DNA from: M55B129 sp034189085 | GTDB lineage: Bacteria; Bacillota; Dethiobacteria; DTU022 | Reading direction: 5' to 3' | DNA: 40,195 nucleotides | Assembly (NCBI GenBank): GCA_034189085.1 | Contig: JAXHVH010000020.1 | Coordinates: 1-40,195 of the forward strand | Part shown: piece by piece, positions 15,433 through 23,606 of the stretch | Position numbering within the stretch: the first letter of the stretch is position 1 | Layout of the letters: each line of letters opens with the position of its first letter | Translations under genes and position numbers: made by a program | Notes under the pieces: generated by a model | Database searches by the model: none | Seen by the model: the letters and a program-made list of their open reading frames with translations, nothing else | Told to the model about the DNA's origin: nothing

Positions 15433-18033
15433 TCAGCCGTTTTTCTGTATGAATTGCAGCCCTTCTTCACCCTTCGTGATGATGACTTCATCCTTGTTTT
15501 TCACTGATCCGGAAACTATTTGTCGGGAAAGGGGTGTCTCCACTTCATGCTGGATAATCCGTTTCAGCGGTCTTGCTCCGAAGGTCGGATCATAACCTTT
15601 CTCCGCCAGGTAAGCGATCACCTCGTCATCCCACTTAAGTTTCAAATCAATGGTCTCAGCAAGCCTTTCAGCCAATTTTTTCAGAAGCAGGGAGGCTATG
15701 GCATGAACCTGTTCTCTTTCAAGAGCCCGGAAAACGATTATCTCGTCGACCCGGTTTAAGAATTCCGGGCGGAAATGCTGTCTTAGCATACCAAGTACCG
15801 TTTCTTTCATCCGGTCATAATCGCCTTTCTTTTCGTGGAAGGCAAGGATTTCCTGGCTGCCGATATTAGAAGTCATGATCACGATGGTATTACGAAAGTC
15901 CACTGTTCGCCCTTTACCGTCGGTCAGGCGGCCATCTTCCAGGATTTGCAGCATAGCGTTGAAAACATCCTGATGCGCTTTCTCCACTTCATCAAAGAGA
16001 ACCACACTGTAAGGCTTGCGACGCACCGCTTCGGTCAGTTGACCCCCTTCTTCATAGCCGACATAACCCGGGGGCGCGCCGATCAGGCGGGCTACAGTGT
16101 GTTTTTCCATGTATTCGGACATATCCAGGCGGATTATGTTACGCTCATCGTCGAAGAGGGCCTCCGCCAGGGTGCGGGCCAGTTCGGTTTTGCCAACTCC
16201 TGTCGGTCCAAGAAAGATAAAACTACCCACAGGACGGTTGGGATCCTTGATTCCGCTTCTGGCCCGCAGGACTGCATCGGCAACTGCGTCTACCGCTTCA
16301 TCCTGTCCAATGACCCTCTTATGCAGGATTTCTTCCAGGTGAACCAGTTTTTCCCGTTCTCCTTCCAGCAGGCGGCTGACGGGAATGCTGGTCCAGCGGC
16401 TGACTACCTCGGCAATTTCCGTTTCGCTGACTTCCTCGTTGAGAAGCATATTTTCCTTTTGTTTGCCGGCCAGGCGTTCTTCTTCTCCCTTAAGGCGGCG
16501 TTCCAGATCGTTCAGGCGACCGTATTTCAGCTCGGCGGCCCGGTTGAGATCGTATTCGCGTTCTGCTTTTTCGATCTCGGTGCGCACTTCGTCGATTTCC
16601 CGCTTGATGGAACGCACTTTGGCAATAGACTGTTTTTCAGTTTGCCATTGAGCCTTCATGGCGTCAGTTTCGGCCTGCAGTTCGGCCAGTTCCTTCTGCA
16701 GTTTCTCCAGCCGTTCGCGAGAAGCGGGGTCGGATTCTTTTTTCAGGGCCGCTTCCTCAATTTCCAGCTGCATTACCCGGCGGGTAATTTCGTCCAGCGC
16801 TGCAGGCATGCTGTCGATCTGGGTGCGCAGATGGGCTGCTGCCTCGTCGACCAGGTCGATAGCCTTGTCGGGCAGGAATCGGTCGCTGATATAGCGATCC
16901 GAAAGGACCGCTGCTGCAATCAGGGCGCTGTCCTGGATGCGTACGCCGTGATGGACCTCGTAGCGTTCTTTTAGTCCACGCAGGATCGAGATGGTATCTT
17001 CCACCGAAGGCTGTTCGATCCGCACCGGCTGAAAGCGCCTTTCCAGGGCGGCGTCTTTCTCAATATGCTTGCGATACTCGTCAATGGTAGTGGCCCCGAT
17101 ACACTGCAGTTCACCACGGGCGAGCATAGGTTTGAGCAGATTCCCGGCATCCATGGCTCCTTCGGCTGCGCCAGCGCCAACCACTGTATGCAGTTCATCA
17201 ATGAAAAGAATGATTTTCCCTTCCGCGTCCTGGACTTCCTTGAGGACTGCTTTCAGCCTTTCCTCGAATTCGCCGCGGTATTTGGCCCCGGCGACCAGGG
17301 CCCCCATGTCGAGGGCGATAATTTTTTTCTCCTTCAGGCCTTCAGGAACATCGCGGGCCACAATCCGGCGGGCCAGGCCTTCCACCACTGCTGTTTTACC
17401 CACACCGGGATCGCCGATCAAGACCGGGTTGTTTTTCGTCCGACGCGACAGGATCTCCATTACCCGGCGGATCTCGTCATCACGGCCGATTACCGGGTCC
17501 AGCTTTCCCTTTTCCGCTTCTTCCGTCAGGTCCCGGCCGTAGCGCAGGAGGGCTTCGTAAGTATCTTCCGGGCTGTCACTGGTCACCCGCTGGGAGCCGC
17601 GCACCGCCTTCAGGGAATTGAGGAGATTGCTGCGGTCCAGTCCCAGCTGGGCGAAGAGTTTTTTCAGGTCATCTTCGCTTTCTTCTCCCAGGGCCAGGAG
17701 GAGGTGCTCCACGCTGACATAGTCGTCTTTGAGCTGTTTTGCTTCCTGTTCTGCTCTTGACAGAACGCGGGCCAGCGATGAACTCATCTGCAGAGTGCCC
17801 TCATAACCGGAGACACGGGGTATGGACGACAGCAATTTTTCCAGGCCTTGCCGCAGAACGGAGGGGTCGACTCCTGTATGCTGGATAAATTTACCTGCCA
17901 GCCCTTCTTCCTGGTTCAGCAGTGCGGCCAGGAGGTGCTTGGGACCGACCACCTGGTGGTTGCGGTTGGCTGCTTCTTCCTGGGCTGCGGCCAGTGCTTC
18001 TTTTGATTTATTGGTAAACCGATTTAAATCCAT
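15433..18033 (-). CDS. clpB: ClpB disaggregase
   Basis: An 866-residue Hsp100 of usual length. In order: N-terminal double-repeat domain (about 1-145), first AAA+ domain with GDPGVGKTAVVEGLA and DELHTVVGAGAAEG, the coiled-coil M domain (about 405-530) typical of ClpB and absent from ClpA/ClpX, the second AAA+ domain with GPTGVGKTELARTLA, and the C-terminal domain with GYDPTFGARPLKR. It unfolds aggregated proteins with ATP together with DnaK, DnaJ and GrpE, whose genes lie directly upstream. The ATG at 18033 is 6 nt after the cbpM stop, so it is the last gene of the chaperone run. Confidence 0.97.
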   Translation of the reverse strand: MDLNRFTNKSKEALAAAQEEAANRNHQVVGPKHLLAALLNQEEGLAGKFIQHTGVDPSVLRQGLEKLLSSIPRVSGYEGTLQMSSSLARVLSRAEQEAKQLKDDYVSVEHLLLALGEESEDDLKKLFAQLGLDRSNLLNSLKAVRGSQRVTSDSPEDTYEALLRYGRDLTEEAEKGKLDPVIGRDDEIRRVMEILSRRTKNNPVLIGDPGVGKTAVVEGLARRIVARDVPEGLKEKKIIALDMGALVAGAKYRGEFEERLKAVLKEVQDAEGKIILFIDELHTVVGAGAAEGAMDAGNLLKPMLARGELQCIGATTIDEYRKHIEKDAALERRFQPVRIEQPSVEDTISILRGLKERYEVHHGVRIQDSALIAAAVLSDRYISDRFLPDKAIDLVDEAAAHLRTQIDSMPAALDEITRRVMQLEIEEAALKKESDPASRERLEKLQKELAELQAETDAMKAQWQTEKQSIAKVRSIKREIDEVRTEIEKAEREYDLNRAAELKYGRLNDLERRLKGEEERLAGKQKENMLLNEEVSETEIAEVVSRWTSIPVSRLLEGEREKLVHLEEILHKRVIGQDEAVDAVADAVLRARSGIKDPNRPVGSFIFLGPTGVGKTELARTLAEALFDDERNIIRLDMSEYMEKHTVARLIGAPPGYVGYEEGGQLTEAVRRKPYSVVLFDEVEKAHQDVFNAMLQILEDGRLTDGKGRTVDFRNTIVIMTSNIGSQEILAFHEKKGDYDRMKETVLGMLRQHFRPEFLNRVDEIIVFRALEREQVHAIASLLLKKLAERLAETIDLKLKWDDEVIAYLAEKGYDPTFGARPLKRIIQHEVETPLSRQIVSGSVKNKDEVIITKGEEGLQFIQKNG

Positions 18034-18039
18034 CTGTTA

Positions 18040-18321
18040 TCACCTACTTTTGCGCAGGCGTTCGATTTCGTCCTGCAGATTTTCAATTTCATCGAGCAGG
18101 TCGACTATAATTGATGCGCCGATGGTATTGACTCCACAGTTTTTTTTCAGGCGGAGAATCCTGTGCAGGCGGCGCAGGTCTTCATAGGCAACCGTCTCTT
18201 CTTCTATCTCAATAATACCCAGTTCTGCAAAGGCAGCCAGCAGATCAGGGTGAATTTCCAAACGTCCGGTAGCTGCTCTTTCTTCCGGTTCACTTTGAGA
18301 ATAGATGCGGATCAGCTTCAT
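18040..18321 (-). CDS. cbpM: Chaperone modulator CbpM (MerR-like)
   Basis: A 93-residue protein in the position and size of CbpM, the partner of CbpA-type DnaJ proteins. The sequence has a reduced MerR-like helical region (IHPDLLAAFAELGII, YEDLRRLHRILRL) and the closing pattern GVNTIGASIIVDLLDEIENL followed by a coiled coil. CbpM of other bacteria binds the J-domain and damps its activity. HspR, a repressor found at the same place in actinobacterial dnaK operons, is related, but the DNA-binding helix here looks eroded and no inverted HAIR repeat was found. Its ATG overlaps the dnaJ stop by one base. Confidence 0.8.
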   Translation of the reverse strand: MKLIRIYSQSEPEERAATGRLEIHPDLLAAFAELGIIEIEEETVAYEDLRRLHRILRLKKNCGVNTIGASIIVDLLDEIENLQDEIERLRKSR

Positions 18322-19355
18322 TATTCATCGCCGCCTTTCCGCAGCTCATGCAGCTGTTGGTACAATTTTTTTTCTTCCTTGCTTAAATCACCGGGAAGAT
18401 CAATTACCAGACGGACATATTGATTACCCCGACTACCTCCTTTGGCCGGAAATCCCTTGCCCCGCAGGCGCAGCTTGCTGCCACTGTGGCTGCCGGGAGG
18501 AACCTTTACATTTACCGGCCCGTCAAGGGTGTCTACCGGAATGCGGTCTCCCAGCAAGGCCTGGTCGGGACGAATAACGGCGTCTACCTCGATGTCGCTG
18601 TCCTTCAACCTGAAGTAGGGGTGAGGCTTGAGGCGGACCTTTAGGAAAAGATCTCCCTTTGGCCCTCCGCCAAGGCCGCTACCGCCCTGTCCTTTGAGGC
18701 GGATGCGGCTGCCTTCCCTTACTCCTGAAGGGACTTTTACCTCGAGGGTTTTTTCATCAGGAACGGAACCCGTTCCCCCACAGCGGTGGCAGAACCCGTT
18801 TCCGCTCTGGCCTGTACCGCTGCAGTTCAGGCAGACTGCGCTTCCTCTGATCCGGATTGATTTAGTAACTCCTTTATAGACTTCCTCGAGAGTCAGCTCG
18901 ATTTCACTTTCCACATCCTCCCCCCGGACAGCACCGCGGCGGCGGGCGGAGCGGCTTCCGCCGGTTGTATGTCCGGCCGGGCCTCCACCGCCGAAGAACA
19001 TCTTAAAGAAATCGCTGAAACCGCCCTCGAATGTCCCTTCGAATCCGCCGGATCCGAAGTCTCCGGATCTATAGAATCGCACACCGTCCATATCGGGTGG
19101 GGGTTGGAAACCTTGACCGTCTTTCCATCTGCTGCCCAGCTGATCGTATTTCTTTCTTTTCTCCGGATCTTTAAGAACTTCGTAGGCTTCGTTGATCTGC
19201 TTGAATTTTTCTTCCGCTTTCTTTTTATCGGCAGACGGATGCAGGTCCGGGTGCCACTTCCGGGCCAGTTTGCGGTAAGCGCTCTTGATTTCCTTGTCGC
19301 TTGCGCTGCGGTCTACACCCAGCGTTTCGTAATAATCCTGAAATTTTACCGACAT
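18321..19355 (-). CDS. dnaJ: DnaJ/CbpA-type co-chaperone with half zinc domain
   Basis: A 344-residue J-protein. The J-domain (1-70) has YYETLGVDRSASDKEI and the HPD triad in WHPDLHP. A Gly/Phe-rich segment follows, then a zinc region with only two of the four CXXCXGXG repeats (CLNCSGTG and CHRCGGTG), enough for one zinc site, and the two C-terminal substrate domains (VPSGVREGSRIRLKGQG). This is between full DnaJ and zinc-free CbpA. With cbpM directly after it, a CbpA-like role is likely. It stimulates ATP hydrolysis by DnaK and delivers clients. It lies 115 nt after grpE. Confidence 0.92.
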   Translation of the reverse strand: MSVKFQDYYETLGVDRSASDKEIKSAYRKLARKWHPDLHPSADKKKAEEKFKQINEAYEVLKDPEKRKKYDQLGSRWKDGQGFQPPPDMDGVRFYRSGDFGSGGFEGTFEGGFSDFFKMFFGGGGPAGHTTGGSRSARRRGAVRGEDVESEIELTLEEVYKGVTKSIRIRGSAVCLNCSGTGQSGNGFCHRCGGTGSVPDEKTLEVKVPSGVREGSRIRLKGQGGSGLGGGPKGDLFLKVRLKPHPYFRLKDSDIEVDAVIRPDQALLGDRIPVDTLDGPVNVKVPPGSHSGSKLRLRGKGFPAKGGSRGNQYVRLVIDLPGDLSKEEKKLYQQLHELRKGGDE

Positions 19356-19470
19356 AACTATTCCTCCAGCCTGGAAACGGATATTGCTTTTTTTATCGCT
19401 CCAGTTTCTTCTATTCTAAATAAGTTAATATTATGTGGACAGGCTTGATTTCATTAACTTATTCTTCTTG

Positions 19471-20082
19471 TTATTCTCTTTCTTCTCTTTCCCCTGTTTC
19501 CGACTGATTCCGGGCGACCATTACTCTGGCAGGGCGCAAGAGGATGTCGCCGAGCCGGTAACCCGAACATACCTCTTCGGCCACGCAGCCATCGGCGCAT
19601 TGATCGGTTTCCACATATCCTATCCCTTCCTGTGCCTCGGGATCGTATGGTTCACCAAGGCATTCGATCTTTCTCACTCCATGCCGGTGCAGGAGTTCAT
19701 TGAGCTGGCGGGCCATTATCTCGATACCGCCTGCTGCAGCCGGGTCTTTAATTTGTTTGCGAGCCTGTTCAAAATAATCGATAAAATTTAATAGGTCAAG
19801 AAGGATTTCCTTCCTGGCCTGGACAGCTTTTGCTTCAGAGTCCCTGGCCATGCGCTTGCGGTAATTTTCGAAATTGGCCTTTGTACGCAGGTGCTTGTTT
19901 TTTTCATTTTCAAGTTCTCTGCGCAGTTCGTCAATTTCAGCGGAGGGATCTTTCTCCCTCTCCGAGAGATGTCCGGGGGCTGAGGCAAAGTCCTGCCTGT
20001 TTCCATTTTCCCGGTCAATCTTCTCCTGACTGTGGCCAAAATCTCTTTTTTCTTCCTGGTTGTTGTTTTCTTCGAGCATCAT
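19471..20082 (-). CDS. grpE: GrpE nucleotide-exchange factor
   Basis: A 203-residue protein with an acidic, disordered N-terminus, a long helix typical of the GrpE dimer (EIDELRRELENEKNKHLR, ANFENYRKRMARDSE) and the beta domain ending GYRLGDILLRPARVMVA. It releases ADP from DnaK. The usual wording PDPEKHEAV is changed to YDPEAQEGIGYVET and two cysteines (CADGC) occur close by. Tandem ATGs at 20082 and 20079 follow GGAGG. It comes after dnaK rather than before it, unlike the common hrcA-grpE-dnaK-dnaJ order of Bacillota. Confidence 0.95.
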   Translation of the reverse strand: MMLEENNNQEEKRDFGHSQEKIDRENGNRQDFASAPGHLSEREKDPSAEIDELRRELENEKNKHLRTKANFENYRKRMARDSEAKAVQARKEILLDLLNFIDYFEQARKQIKDPAAAGGIEIMARQLNELLHRHGVRKIECLGEPYDPEAQEGIGYVETDQCADGCVAEEVCSGYRLGDILLRPARVMVARNQSETGEREERE

Positions 20083-20172
20083 CTATACCTCCAGCAGGTT
20101 TCGGAAAGCGGAGCCGGCTGTTTTATATTTCCGGCTCCGTTCCCAAACCTCTCTTGTCCTGGTCTTTTTCCT

Positions 20173-22083
20173 TTATTGTTCTTCATAATCGGCGTCCACT
20201 ACATCATCATCGCTGCCACTGCCGGCCTGTCCGGAGCCAGAGCCGCCGCTGCCGGTCTGCTGTGCGCCGCCGCCTGTCCCGGCGGTTTTCTTGTAAGCCG
20301 CTTCCGACAGGGAGTGGGCGGCCTGCTGCAGGTCGCTCTGCAGGCTGCGGATCTTATCGATGGGCGCATTTTCCTTCAATGCTTCTTTCAGGTCATGCAG
20401 AAGCTGTTCAGTCCGGGCCTTTTCATTAGCCGGCAGGGTATCGCCGAATTCTTTCATCTGGCGTTCTACCTGGTGGGCCAGTATATCGGCCTGGTTGCGC
20501 TCTTCCACTTCCTGGCGCCGTTTTTTGTCTTCTTCACCATACTGTTCTGCTTCTTTGACCATCCTGTCAATTTCACTCTGGTCAAGATTGGTAGAACCAC
20601 TGATGGTAATCGACTGTTCCTTGCCGGTGCCCTTGTCCTTAGCACTCACATTAAGGATCCCGTTGGCATCAATATCAAAAGTCACTTCGATCTGGGGCAC
20701 TCCGCGTGGAGCGGGGGGTATGCCTTCCAGCTTAAACTGACCCAGTGAACGGTTATCTTTGGCCATTTCTCTTTCACCCTGCAGGACATGAATGTCCACT
20801 GCGGGCTGGTTGTCTTCGGCCGTTGAGAAAACCTCGCTGTGCCTGGTCGGGATGGTTGTGTTGCGTTCAATCATTTTTGTCATAACCCCGCCCAGCGTTT
20901 CCACGCCGAGCGAGAGGGGAGTGACGTCCAGCAGGACAACATCTTCCATCTCACCGGAGAGGACACCGGCCTGGATAGCTGCCCCAAGAGCAACCACTTC
21001 GTCAGGGTTGACGCTCTGATTCGGGTCCTTGCCGGTCATCTCGCGGACCAGTTTCTGAACTGCGGGAATGCGGGTCGAACCACCCACCAGGATGATCTCG
21101 TCGATGTCTTTTTCAGTAAGCTTGGCGTCGGCCAGGGCATCTTTCACCGGCTGGCGGCACCGTTCGACCAAATCGTAAGTAAGATCTTCGAACTTGGCCC
21201 GTGTCAGCTTGGTATCCAGGTGCTTTGGCCCGCTGGCGTCGGCAGTAATAAAAGGAATGCTGATCTGCGTCTCCATGGTCGAAGAGAGCTCAATTTTTGC
21301 CTTTTCTGCCGCCTCGATCAGTCTCTGCAAAGCTTGCTTATCCTGGCGCAGATCAATACCCTGGTCTTTTTTGAACTCATCAGCCAGCCAGTCGACAACT
21401 GCCTTATCGAAGTTGTCGCCGCCAAGATGAGTATCGCCGTTGGTGGATTTTACTTCAAAAACTCCATCGCCGACCTCCAAAATGGAAACGTCGAATGTCC
21501 CGCCGCCCAGGTCAAAAACGAGAATGGTCTCGTTTGATTTTTTATCCAGCCCGTAGGCCAGAGATGCGGCGGTGGGCTCGTTGATGATCCTCAGGACGTT
21601 CAAGCCGGCAATTTTTCCGGCGTCCTTGGTGGCCTGGCGCTGTGCATCATTAAAATAGGCCGGCACCGTAATTACGGTATCCGTGATCTTTTCGCCGAGG
21701 TACTTGGATGCATCCTCGACCAGCTTTTTCAGAACCATCGCCGAAATTTCTTCCGGCGCATATTTCTTGTCGTTAACCTGGAAGCGGACTGCATTGTTCG
21801 GTCCTGCAACCACATTGTATGGAACCAGCTTGCGCTCGGCATCCACCTCGCTGAACTGGCGCCCGATAAAGCGTTTTACGGAAAATAAGGTTTTTTCAGG
21901 GTTCAGGGCAGCCTGACGCTTGGCAACCTGTCCGACCAACCGTTCCCCGGAATCTTTGAAAGCGACTACCGAGGGAGTGGTTCTTGAACCCTCTGTATTG
22001 GTGATTACCTCCGGTTTACTGCCTTCCACTGTTGCTACAACAGAGAAGGTGGTGCCGAGGTCAATACCTACTGCTTTACCCAT
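20173..22083 (-). CDS. dnaK: DnaK (Hsp70)
   Basis: A 636-residue Hsp70. The ATPase domain starts MGKAVGIDLGTTFSVVATVE and has DAQRQATKDAGKIAGLNVLRIINEPTA-type motifs and ILVGGSTRIPAVQKL; the substrate domain has LLDVTPLSLGVETLGGVMT; the tail ends in a Gly/Ser-rich linker and DDDVVDADYEEQ, close to the EEVD-like end of bacterial DnaK. ATG 22083 is preferred to GTG 22092 because GAGGTG lies about 8 nt before it. It is the first chaperone gene of the run, 52 nt after the rubredoxin-like gene. No CIRCE repeat was found upstream. Confidence 0.98.
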   Translation of the reverse strand: MGKAVGIDLGTTFSVVATVEGSKPEVITNTEGSRTTPSVVAFKDSGERLVGQVAKRQAALNPEKTLFSVKRFIGRQFSEVDAERKLVPYNVVAGPNNAVRFQVNDKKYAPEEISAMVLKKLVEDASKYLGEKITDTVITVPAYFNDAQRQATKDAGKIAGLNVLRIINEPTAASLAYGLDKKSNETILVFDLGGGTFDVSILEVGDGVFEVKSTNGDTHLGGDNFDKAVVDWLADEFKKDQGIDLRQDKQALQRLIEAAEKAKIELSSTMETQISIPFITADASGPKHLDTKLTRAKFEDLTYDLVERCRQPVKDALADAKLTEKDIDEIILVGGSTRIPAVQKLVREMTGKDPNQSVNPDEVVALGAAIQAGVLSGEMEDVVLLDVTPLSLGVETLGGVMTKMIERNTTIPTRHSEVFSTAEDNQPAVDIHVLQGEREMAKDNRSLGQFKLEGIPPAPRGVPQIEVTFDIDANGILNVSAKDKGTGKEQSITISGSTNLDQSEIDRMVKEAEQYGEEDKKRRQEVEERNQADILAHQVERQMKEFGDTLPANEKARTEQLLHDLKEALKENAPIDKIRSLQSDLQQAAHSLSEAAYKKTAGTGGGAQQTGSGGSGSGQAGSGSDDDVVDADYEEQ

Positions 22084-22134
22084 TTCTTTCACCTCGTTTC
22101 ATATTGTTTAAATCATTAAGGTCAATCCAGATAA

Positions 22135-22497
22135 TCAATCCAGCAAACCGTCGCTGGCCACTTTAACCCAGATACATTCCTGGGCATGGCCGGCCAGTTC
22201 TTTTTTGATCATCCGGCGGAGATTTTCGATATCCTGCTGGGTCTTGCCGAAGATATCGTTGCAACCCTCGTCCAGATTGAGAGCAATTCCTTCCTGGGCA
22301 AGCCTGTGCACTGCTTCCAGGTGTTCGTAGATCTGAGCATATTTTTCCCTTGTGGCCAGTGCATCTCGCATCATCTGCGCTTCTTCTTCGTCAAGCAGTT
22401 CAAATTTCTCTTTCGGTGCCCCGCACTTGGGGCAAACATCGGGAGGTTCTTCTCCTTCATGCAGGTAACCGCATACTTCACAGCGCCACATTTTCAT
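22135..22497 (-). CDS. Small protein with N-terminal rubredoxin-type iron site
   Basis: A 120-residue protein. Residues 4-32 are a rubredoxin-like knuckle pair as at the end of rubrerythrins: WRCEVCGYLHEG and DVCPKCGAPKEKF, with Cys6, 9, 22 and 25. The rest is helical (EEEAQMMRDALATREKYAQIYEHLE) but lacks the ExxH ladder of a diiron rubrerythrin, so an iron-only electron carrier or sensor is more likely than a peroxidase. A TTG at 22506 is an alternative start. It lies just before dnaK in the same direction, which would couple a redox protein with chaperone expression. Confidence 0.8.
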   Translation of the reverse strand: MKMWRCEVCGYLHEGEEPPDVCPKCGAPKEKFELLDEEEAQMMRDALATREKYAQIYEHLEAVHRLAQEGIALNLDEGCNDIFGKTQQDIENLRRMIKKELAGHAQECIWVKVASDGLLD

Positions 22498-22594
22498 TGA
22501 CTGCAAACTCTCCCTTCATTATTTATTGCTTACTTTTCATTGCTCGCTATACTTTTCAGGATATTTCCCGGATATGTAATTAAATAACGGTTGA

Positions 22595-23098
22595 TCAGGT
22601 TATTCCATCACGGCCATTTTTCTCGCGGCTGTTTTTGCTTTTTCTCTTTTTGATCTGCCTGCCATTCAGGGTAAGACAGAGCTTCAGCTTTTCTCCCCGG
22701 GAAGCGCGGGCCAGATCTTCATTCAGAGTTAGAACCATTAATTCAGGGAACTCGCGCTGCAAGGTGAGTGCCGTGGCCAGATGCCATAACCCTGAACCTT
22801 TAAGCGGCCACCTGCGGGCCAGCTCCTTCAGGGCCGACCTGTCCGGGACAATGTTAAGGCGGCTCCAGGGTCCCTTTTCCAGCAACTCAAACAGTGAATC
22901 AATCATTACATCGGGTAAAACCCGTTCCCTGTGAATGCGACTGATTACCGTGTATACTTCTGCGGCGGCAAGGGTTGTCAGCAGGTGAACGCCCCTTGCA
23001 CGGGCTCTTTCCATTATTTCCTCGCTGTGGCTGTCTTTAAAAAGGTAGGACAGTAGAGCTGTTGAATCCCAGTAGATAACAACCTGTTTTTCACTCAT
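22595..23098 (-). CDS. PIN-domain toxin-like protein with altered active site
   Basis: A 167-residue PIN domain. The first acid is Asp11 in IYWDSTALLSYLF and the second Glu47 in LAAAEVY. The third, normally Asp three residues before the His of HLATA, is Gly103 (GSGLWHLATA), and the fourth position is Asn in LTLNED. PIN toxins cut RNA with a four-acid metal site, so this copy may be weak or inactive, or use neighbouring acids. A basic tail (KKRKSKNSREKNGR) could bind nucleic acid. Its ATG overlaps the antitoxin gene by 8 nt, with AGGAGA just before it. Confidence 0.85.
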   Translation of the reverse strand: MSEKQVVIYWDSTALLSYLFKDSHSEEIMERARARGVHLLTTLAAAEVYTVISRIHRERVLPDVMIDSLFELLEKGPWSRLNIVPDRSALKELARRWPLKGSGLWHLATALTLQREFPELMVLTLNEDLARASRGEKLKLCLTLNGRQIKKRKSKNSREKNGRDGIT

Positions 23099-23375
23099 TG
23101 TTCTCCTCCTCAAAACAGCGCCGGAGAAGATCCCGGGGCAACTCTACAGGAGTGGGGATGTTATCATCGCAACACGGGCAGGATTCGATGAGCCCGCAGC
23201 TTTCAAAATTCTTGAGCCGTTCTTCCAGCGACAGTTCTGTTCCTTCAGCAGGCACAAGCCTGGCTACAGGGGTGCCCCGGTCGGTGATTATAATTTCCAT
23301 TCCACCGCGCACATCCCGGATCAGCCTGCTCAGGTTTATTCTTGCTTCGCGTATTCCGATGTAATTTTTTTTCAT
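23091..23375 (-). CDS. Phd/YefM-family antitoxin
   Basis: A 94-residue protein. Residues 1-45 match the Phd/YefM fold: YIGIREARINLSRLIRDV, GMEIIITDRGTPVARLVP. The C-terminal half, which should wrap the PIN toxin, holds CGLIESCPCCDDN with four cysteines, unusual for this group and perhaps metal-binding or oxidation-sensitive. It is the first gene of the pair and should repress its own promoter; an inverted repeat lies between the promoter and the start codon. Confidence 0.88.
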   Translation of the reverse strand: MKKNYIGIREARINLSRLIRDVRGGMEIIITDRGTPVARLVPAEGTELSLEERLKNFESCGLIESCPCCDDNIPTPVELPRDLLRRCFEEENNE

Positions 23376-23391
23376 TGTTAATACACCCTAA

Positions 23392-23410
23392 TGTAGTCAC
23401 TGTTACTACA
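23392..23410. promoter_or_regulatory. Near-perfect palindrome, likely toxin-antitoxin operator
   Basis: TGTAGTCAC and GTTACTACA around one central T form a 19-bp palindrome with one mismatch. It lies just downstream of the -10 box, where bound antitoxin would stop initiation. A further GTGTACAT, like the core of known Phd boxes, lies upstream at 23452-23459. Confidence 0.6.
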
Positions 23411-23414
23411 TATA

Positions 23415-23443
23415 ATTATAACGACTTATCTAATACCTGTCAA
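23415..23443 (-). promoter_or_regulatory. Perfect sigma-A promoter of the toxin-antitoxin pair
   Basis: Read on the minus strand, TTGACA (23443-23438) and TATAAT (23420-23415) are separated by 17 nt, a full consensus match. The antitoxin start codon lies 40 nt downstream. Confidence 0.85.
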
Positions 23444-23606
23444 TACTTTTTGTGTACATAAGCACTACATTTTTGTTCCTCTTGTACTTTATATGAAATG
23501 GCAGGAATAAAAATAGCCCTGGCGAACTTATTAATGATAAGGATAAGGATAGAAGATGTGCCTGCCTTTAAAACATGGTGGATTGACACGAAGGAGTAGA
23601 TAAAAA

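Noticed and set aside
15423..15444. CGGCTG-TCGAT-CAGCCG with T5 as a plus-strand terminator
   Set aside because: It overlaps the end of clpB, and the 17-bp hairpin at 15305-15345 already ends the plus-strand transcript; it is probably incidental.
15835..16974. Long plus-strand open frame (379 codons) antisense to clpB
   Set aside because: It is the mirror of ClpB coding sequence, has no ribosome site and gives a composition-biased protein (Phe/His/Gln-rich) with no family match.
22498..22600. CIRCE or HAIR heat-shock operator before the chaperone run
   Set aside because: Neither TTAGCACTC-N9-GAGTGCTAA nor CTTGAGT-N7-ACTCAAG, nor a close variant, is present.
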